NCBI GenBank assembly: GCA_017413675.1
Contig: JAFPSR010000001.1
Location: forward strand, 1-5,466
Direction: 5' to 3'
DNA: 5,466 bases
Source: Clostridia bacterium
GTDB lineage: Bacteria > Bacillota_A > Clostridia > Christensenellales > UBA1750
Shown here: positions 1 through 5,466 of the stretch, in pieces
How the letters are laid out: every line of letters starts with the position of its first letter
Position numbering within the stretch: the stretch's first letter is position 1
Program-made: the position numbers and the translations under genes
Notes under the pieces: model-generated
Told to the model about the DNA's origin: nothing
The model's database searches: none
The model's input: the letters and a program-made list of their open reading frames with translations, nothing else

Positions 1-988
1 GGAAACGGTATGCCGGAACATTCAGGAAAAACTGACGGCAGGCGTAAAGAAACGCCTGGTGGCAGATGCCAAGGTTGGCTTCCTGCTCTCCGGCGGCCTG
101 GATTCCTCCCTGGTTTGTGCCATTGCGGCCAGGGAAAGCAAAACGCCCATCCGGACCTTTGCAATCGGCATGAGCGAGGATGCCATTGATCTCAAATACG
201 CGAGACAGGTTGCGGAGTTTATCGGCGCTGACCATACGGAAGTGTATATGACGCCCCGGGAAGTGATAGATTCCCTGGAAACCGTCATCGAACTTCTGGG
301 GACTTATGACATTACGACAATCCGGGCCAGCATGGGAATGTACCTGGTCTGCAAAGCCATTCATGAGAAAACGGATATCCGGGTTCTTCTGACCGGTGAA
401 ATCTCGGATGAACTGTTCGGGTACAAATACACAGATTTCGCTCCTTCTGCGGAAGCCTTCCAGGAGGAAGCCCGTAAGCGGGTCCGGGAACTGCATATGT
501 ACGATGTGCTCCGGGCGGACCGCTGCATCTCCGTGAACTCCCTGGAAGCCCGTGTGCCGTTCGGGGATCTGGATTTTGCATCCTATGTCATGGGAATCCA
601 TCCGGAAATGAAAGTGAACCGTTACGGGAAAGGCAAGTACCTGCTCCGTCATGCGTTTGAGGGGGAGAACCTGCTCCCGGATGAAATCCTGTGGAGGGAA
701 AAAGCGGCATTCTCCGATGCAGTTGGCCATTCCATGGTCGATTACCTGAAGGAATATGCGGAAACGCAGTATACGGATGCGGAATTTGAAGAGAAGTGCG
801 GGAAATACATTCACGCGAAGCCGTTCACCAAGGAATCCCTTCTGTACAGGGAGATATTCGAACGGCATTATCCGGACCAGGCGGAAATGATTGTGGATTT
901 CTGGATGCCCAACCGGGAATGGGAAGGCTGCAATGTCAATGACCCGTCTGCCCGTGTGTTGTCCAACTACGGGGCAAGCGGAAGATAA
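1..988 (+). CDS. asnB: Asparagine synthetase, glutamine-hydrolysing (5'-truncated by window edge)
   Basis: AsnB makes asparagine in the cytoplasm from aspartate, glutamine and ATP through a beta-aspartyl-AMP intermediate. The frame is open from the left edge (first full codon at 2) to TAA at 986-988, giving 328 visible residues. A GTG at 59 is only an internal valine codon, because clear homology (ETVCRNIQEKLTAGVKKRL) lies before it. What is visible is the C-terminal synthetase domain. It has the PP-loop SGGLDSS (about visible residues 30-36), YDITTIRAS, the GEISDELFGYKYTDFAP segment with the expected catalytic Glu near visible residue 133, then EARVPFGDLDF, WREKAAFSDAVG and YREIFE. Roughly the first 200 residues, including the Cys2-type glutaminase domain, lie outside the window, so glutamine dependence is inferred from family. 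The C-terminus (DPSARVLSNYGASGR) lacks the longer tail of E. coli AsnB. It is followed 21 nt later by purA. The family call is very secure; AsnA is unrelated in sequence. Confidence 0.96.
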   Translation, partial: ETVCRNIQEKLTAGVKKRLVADAKVGFLLSGGLDSSLVCAIAARESKTPIRTFAIGMSEDAIDLKYARQVAEFIGADHTEVYMTPREVIDSLETVIELLGTYDITTIRASMGMYLVCKAIHEKTDIRVLLTGEISDELFGYKYTDFAPSAEAFQEEARKRVRELHMYDVLRADRCISVNSLEARVPFGDLDFASYVMGIHPEMKVNRYGKGKYLLRHAFEGENLLPDEILWREKAAFSDAVGHSMVDYLKEYAETQYTDAEFEEKCGKYIHAKPFTKESLLYREIFERHYPDQAEMIVDFWMPNREWEGCNVNDPSARVLSNYGASGR

Positions 989-993
989 CCAGC

Positions 994-999
994 AGGAGG
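994..999 (+). promoter_or_regulatory. Ribosome binding site of purA
   Basis: A perfect AGGAGG lies in the 21-nt gap after asnB, with a 10-nt A-rich spacer to the ATG at 1010. It fixes the purA start and is typical of strongly translated Firmicute genes. Confidence 0.85.
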
Positions 1000-1009
1000 A
1001 AAAAAGGAA

Positions 1010-2302
1010 ATGCGGAACTGTGCAATTGTCGGCATCAACTGGGGAGATGAAGGAAAGGGACGGATGGTGGACTACCTCACCCAGCGTTTTGATGTGGTTG
1101 TCCGCTACCAGGGCGGCGGGAACGCCGGCCATACCGTCGTCAATGAAAAAGGAAAGTTTGCGCTACATCTTCTGCCTTCCGGGATTTTCCGGGAAGGCAT
1201 TGTCAATGTTCTGGGGAACGGTGTGGCGCTGGATCCGGAGAACCTTTGGACGGAGATCCAGGATGTCCGGTCCCGGGGAGTTGCCGTCGGCCCGGAAAAC
1301 CTGAAAATCAGCGACAGGGCATCCCTACTCCTTCCCTGGCACAGGGAGCTGGATGGGCTGGAGGAGCGGAGACTGGCCGACCGGCAGTATGGATCCACCC
1401 TGCAGGGGATTGCCCCGTTCTATTCGGATAAGGCGCAGAAAAAAACCGTACTGGCCGGGGAACTGTTCTATCCGGAAAAGCTGAGGGAACATCTGCGGGA
1501 ACTGATGGAATGGAAAAACCTGACGCTGACCGGGGTATACGGCGCAGAACCATGCACATTCGAACAATTGGAAAGATGGCTTTCCGATTTCTGTGAAAAA
1601 ATCAGGCCGTTTGTCTGTGATACCGGCAAACTGCTGAAGAATGCGCAGAAGGAAGGGAAGAGGATTCTGTTCGAAGCCCAGCTCGGCGCGCTTCGGGACC
1701 TGGATGTCGGGATTGTCCCGTATACGACATCATCCAATACCCTCGCGGCCTATGCACCTGTGGGATCCGGACTGCCATCCCTGCACCTGGAAAGTGTGAT
1801 CGGTGTGGTTAAGGCATATTCCACCTGTGTGGGGGAAGGACCTTTCGTCTGTGAGATGGAGGGGGAGGAGGCCGACCGGCTGCGGGAGGCAGGCTTTGAG
1901 TACGGTGCCAAAACCGGACGTCCCCGCAGGGTTGGGCCGCTGGATCTGGTGGCGACCCGTTACGGCGTGGATATGCAGGGGGCAACCGGGATCGCCCTGA
2001 CGAAGCTGGATGTGCTCAGTTATATGGACAGGATCCCCGTATGTGTCCGGTACCGGGTACATGGAGAGGAGACCGGGGAGTTCCCATTCCCCATGGATCT
2101 GGACGAGGCCGAACCGGTGGTTGAGTACTGGGACGGCTGGCATTGTGATATTTCCGCTGCCCGTTCCTGGGAAGACCTTCCCAAGGCTGCCAGGGAATAT
2201 GTGGAAAAGATCGAAGAGGCAGTCAGCTGCCCGGTCACGTATATTTCCGTAGGCCCCGAAAGGGAAAGCCTGATTGTCCGGACGGGCGGGAAAAAAGATT
2301 AA
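1010..2302 (+). CDS. purA: Adenylosuccinate synthetase, divergent Clostridia-type
   Basis: PurA couples GTP hydrolysis to joining IMP and aspartate, giving adenylosuccinate, the first step from IMP to AMP. The protein is 430 residues, the usual family length. Visible landmarks are [10 protein letters not shown] (8-17) with the catalytic Asp13 and Lys16, GGGNAGHT with Asn38 and catalytic His41, and [11 protein letters not shown] (66-76). Further on are [14 protein letters not shown] (128-141), the switch-like TSSNT (240-244), [12 protein letters not shown] (268-279), AKTGRPRR (300-307), TKLD (331-334, guanine recognition) and GPER (415-418). Several positions differ from the E. coli type. QWGDEGKG is NWGDEGKG. 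The [14 protein letters not shown] loop is replaced, with Lys144 where E. coli has Arg143. EGAQGTLLDID reads [16 protein letters not shown] reads AKTGR, and STRVG reads STCVG. From memory these match a known clostridial PurA subclass, so I still expect adenylosuccinate synthetase activity. The ATG start is set by the AGGAGG site at 994. It lies between asnB and guaA on the same strand. Confidence 0.94.
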   Translation: MRNCAIVGINWGDEGKGRMVDYLTQRFDVVVRYQGGGNAGHTVVNEKGKFALHLLPSGIFREGIVNVLGNGVALDPENLWTEIQDVRSRGVAVGPENLKISDRASLLLPWHRELDGLEERRLADRQYGSTLQGIAPFYSDKAQKKTVLAGELFYPEKLREHLRELMEWKNLTLTGVYGAEPCTFEQLERWLSDFCEKIRPFVCDTGKLLKNAQKEGKRILFEAQLGALRDLDVGIVPYTTSSNTLAAYAPVGSGLPSLHLESVIGVVKAYSTCVGEGPFVCEMEGEEADRLREAGFEYGAKTGRPRRVGPLDLVATRYGVDMQGATGIALTKLDVLSYMDRIPVCVRYRVHGEETGEFPFPMDLDEAEPVVEYWDGWHCDISAARSWEDLPKAAREYVEKIEEAVSCPVTYISVGPERESLIVRTGGKKD

Positions 2303-2318
2303 CCGCGGCTGCGAAAAC

Positions 2319-2352
2319 CTGCCCGTGTGTCTGCAGGGACAAGACCGGGCGG
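2319..2352 (+). other. Possible stem-loop in the purA-guaA gap
   Basis: CTGCCCG (2319-2325) can pair with CGGGCGG (2346-2352) as 7 bp with one G-U pair, across a 20-nt loop. TGTC/GACA inside the loop (2328-2331 with 2338-2341) could add a short inner stem. No T-run follows, so this is not an intrinsic terminator. It ends 4 nt before the GAGG of the guaA ribosome binding site, so it could affect translation or mRNA processing, but a chance pairing in GC-rich sequence is quite possible. Confidence 0.25.
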
Positions 2353-2356
2353 TTCC

Positions 2357-2360
2357 GAGG
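2357..2360 (+). promoter_or_regulatory. Ribosome binding site deciding the guaA start
   Basis: GAGG sits 9 nt before the ATG at 2370 but directly touches the in-frame ATG at 2361. Only the ATG at 2370 therefore has workable spacing. The site is weaker than those of purA and pyrG. Confidence 0.6.
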
Positions 2361-2369
2361 ATGAGAATC

Positions 2370-5466
<3,097 letters not shown>

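Noticed and set aside
59..61. GTG at 59 as the start of a short asnB-like gene
   Set aside because: AsnB-like sequence continues upstream in frame to the window edge, so the gene is cut by the window rather than starting here.
1010..2302. PurA changes as evidence for a non-canonical enzyme (for example, a PurZ-like or phage enzyme making a modified purine)
   Set aside because: Asp13, His41, Lys16, Asn38 and the TKLD guanine site are all kept, the length is standard, and the gene sits with housekeeping purine and pyrimidine genes. An ordinary clostridial PurA explains it better.
2281..2352. Similar strings GACGGGCGGG (2281-2290) and GACCGGGCGG (2343-2352) as a direct repeat
   Set aside because: They match over too few bases in GC-rich sequence, and the first lies within the purA coding end. 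I see no sign of a mobile element or duplicated site.
2274..2369. Longer guaA N-terminus from a TTG at 2274, overlapping purA, or from the ATG at 2361
   Set aside because: GuaA proteins normally begin right before the (I/V)LVLDFG strand. The added residues look like translated gap sequence, and the GAGG at 2357-2360 is correctly spaced only for the ATG at 2370.

Overview
The window is a tightly packed, single-strand stretch of core nitrogen and nucleotide metabolism. It reads left to right on the + strand as asnB (5' end missing), purA, guaA and pyrG (3' end missing). There is no room for other genes: the gaps between stop and start codons are 21, 67 and 11 nt. I found no intrinsic terminator, tRNA, rRNA, CRISPR, insertion sequence or phage-type signal.

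The likely source is a Clostridia-type Firmicute, for example an uncultured gut or rumen relative of Lachnospiraceae or Oscillospiraceae. This is inference. It rests on the strong AGGAGG and AAGGAG ribosome binding sites, moderately GC-rich coding (roughly mid-50s percent by eye), and above all the variant PurA. That PurA has a [10 protein letters not shown] start motif, a [14 protein letters not shown] loop and an [12 protein letters not shown] segment. From memory these fit a PurA subclass common in Clostridia rather than the E. coli/B. subtilis type.

Layout: 1-988 is the synthetase domain of glutamine-dependent asparagine synthetase. 1010-2302 is adenylosuccinate synthetase. 2303-2369 is the only sizeable gap and holds a modest possible stem-loop. 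2370-3899 is a complete GMP synthetase. 3911-5466 is CTP synthase, lacking only about the last 15-20 residues.

All four enzymes spend ATP or GTP to place nitrogen on a carbonyl-type carbon. AsnB, GuaA and PyrG take it from glutamine, and PurA takes it from aspartate. PurA and GuaA feed the two branches from IMP (AMP and GMP). PyrG makes CTP from UTP, and AsnB competes with PurA for aspartate. The set looks like an operon of nitrogen-spending end steps, probably read from a promoter upstream of asnB outside the window. No new biological system is evident. The points worth a second look are the gene grouping, the divergent PurA active-site loops, a few substitutions at usually conserved positions, and the purA-guaA gap.
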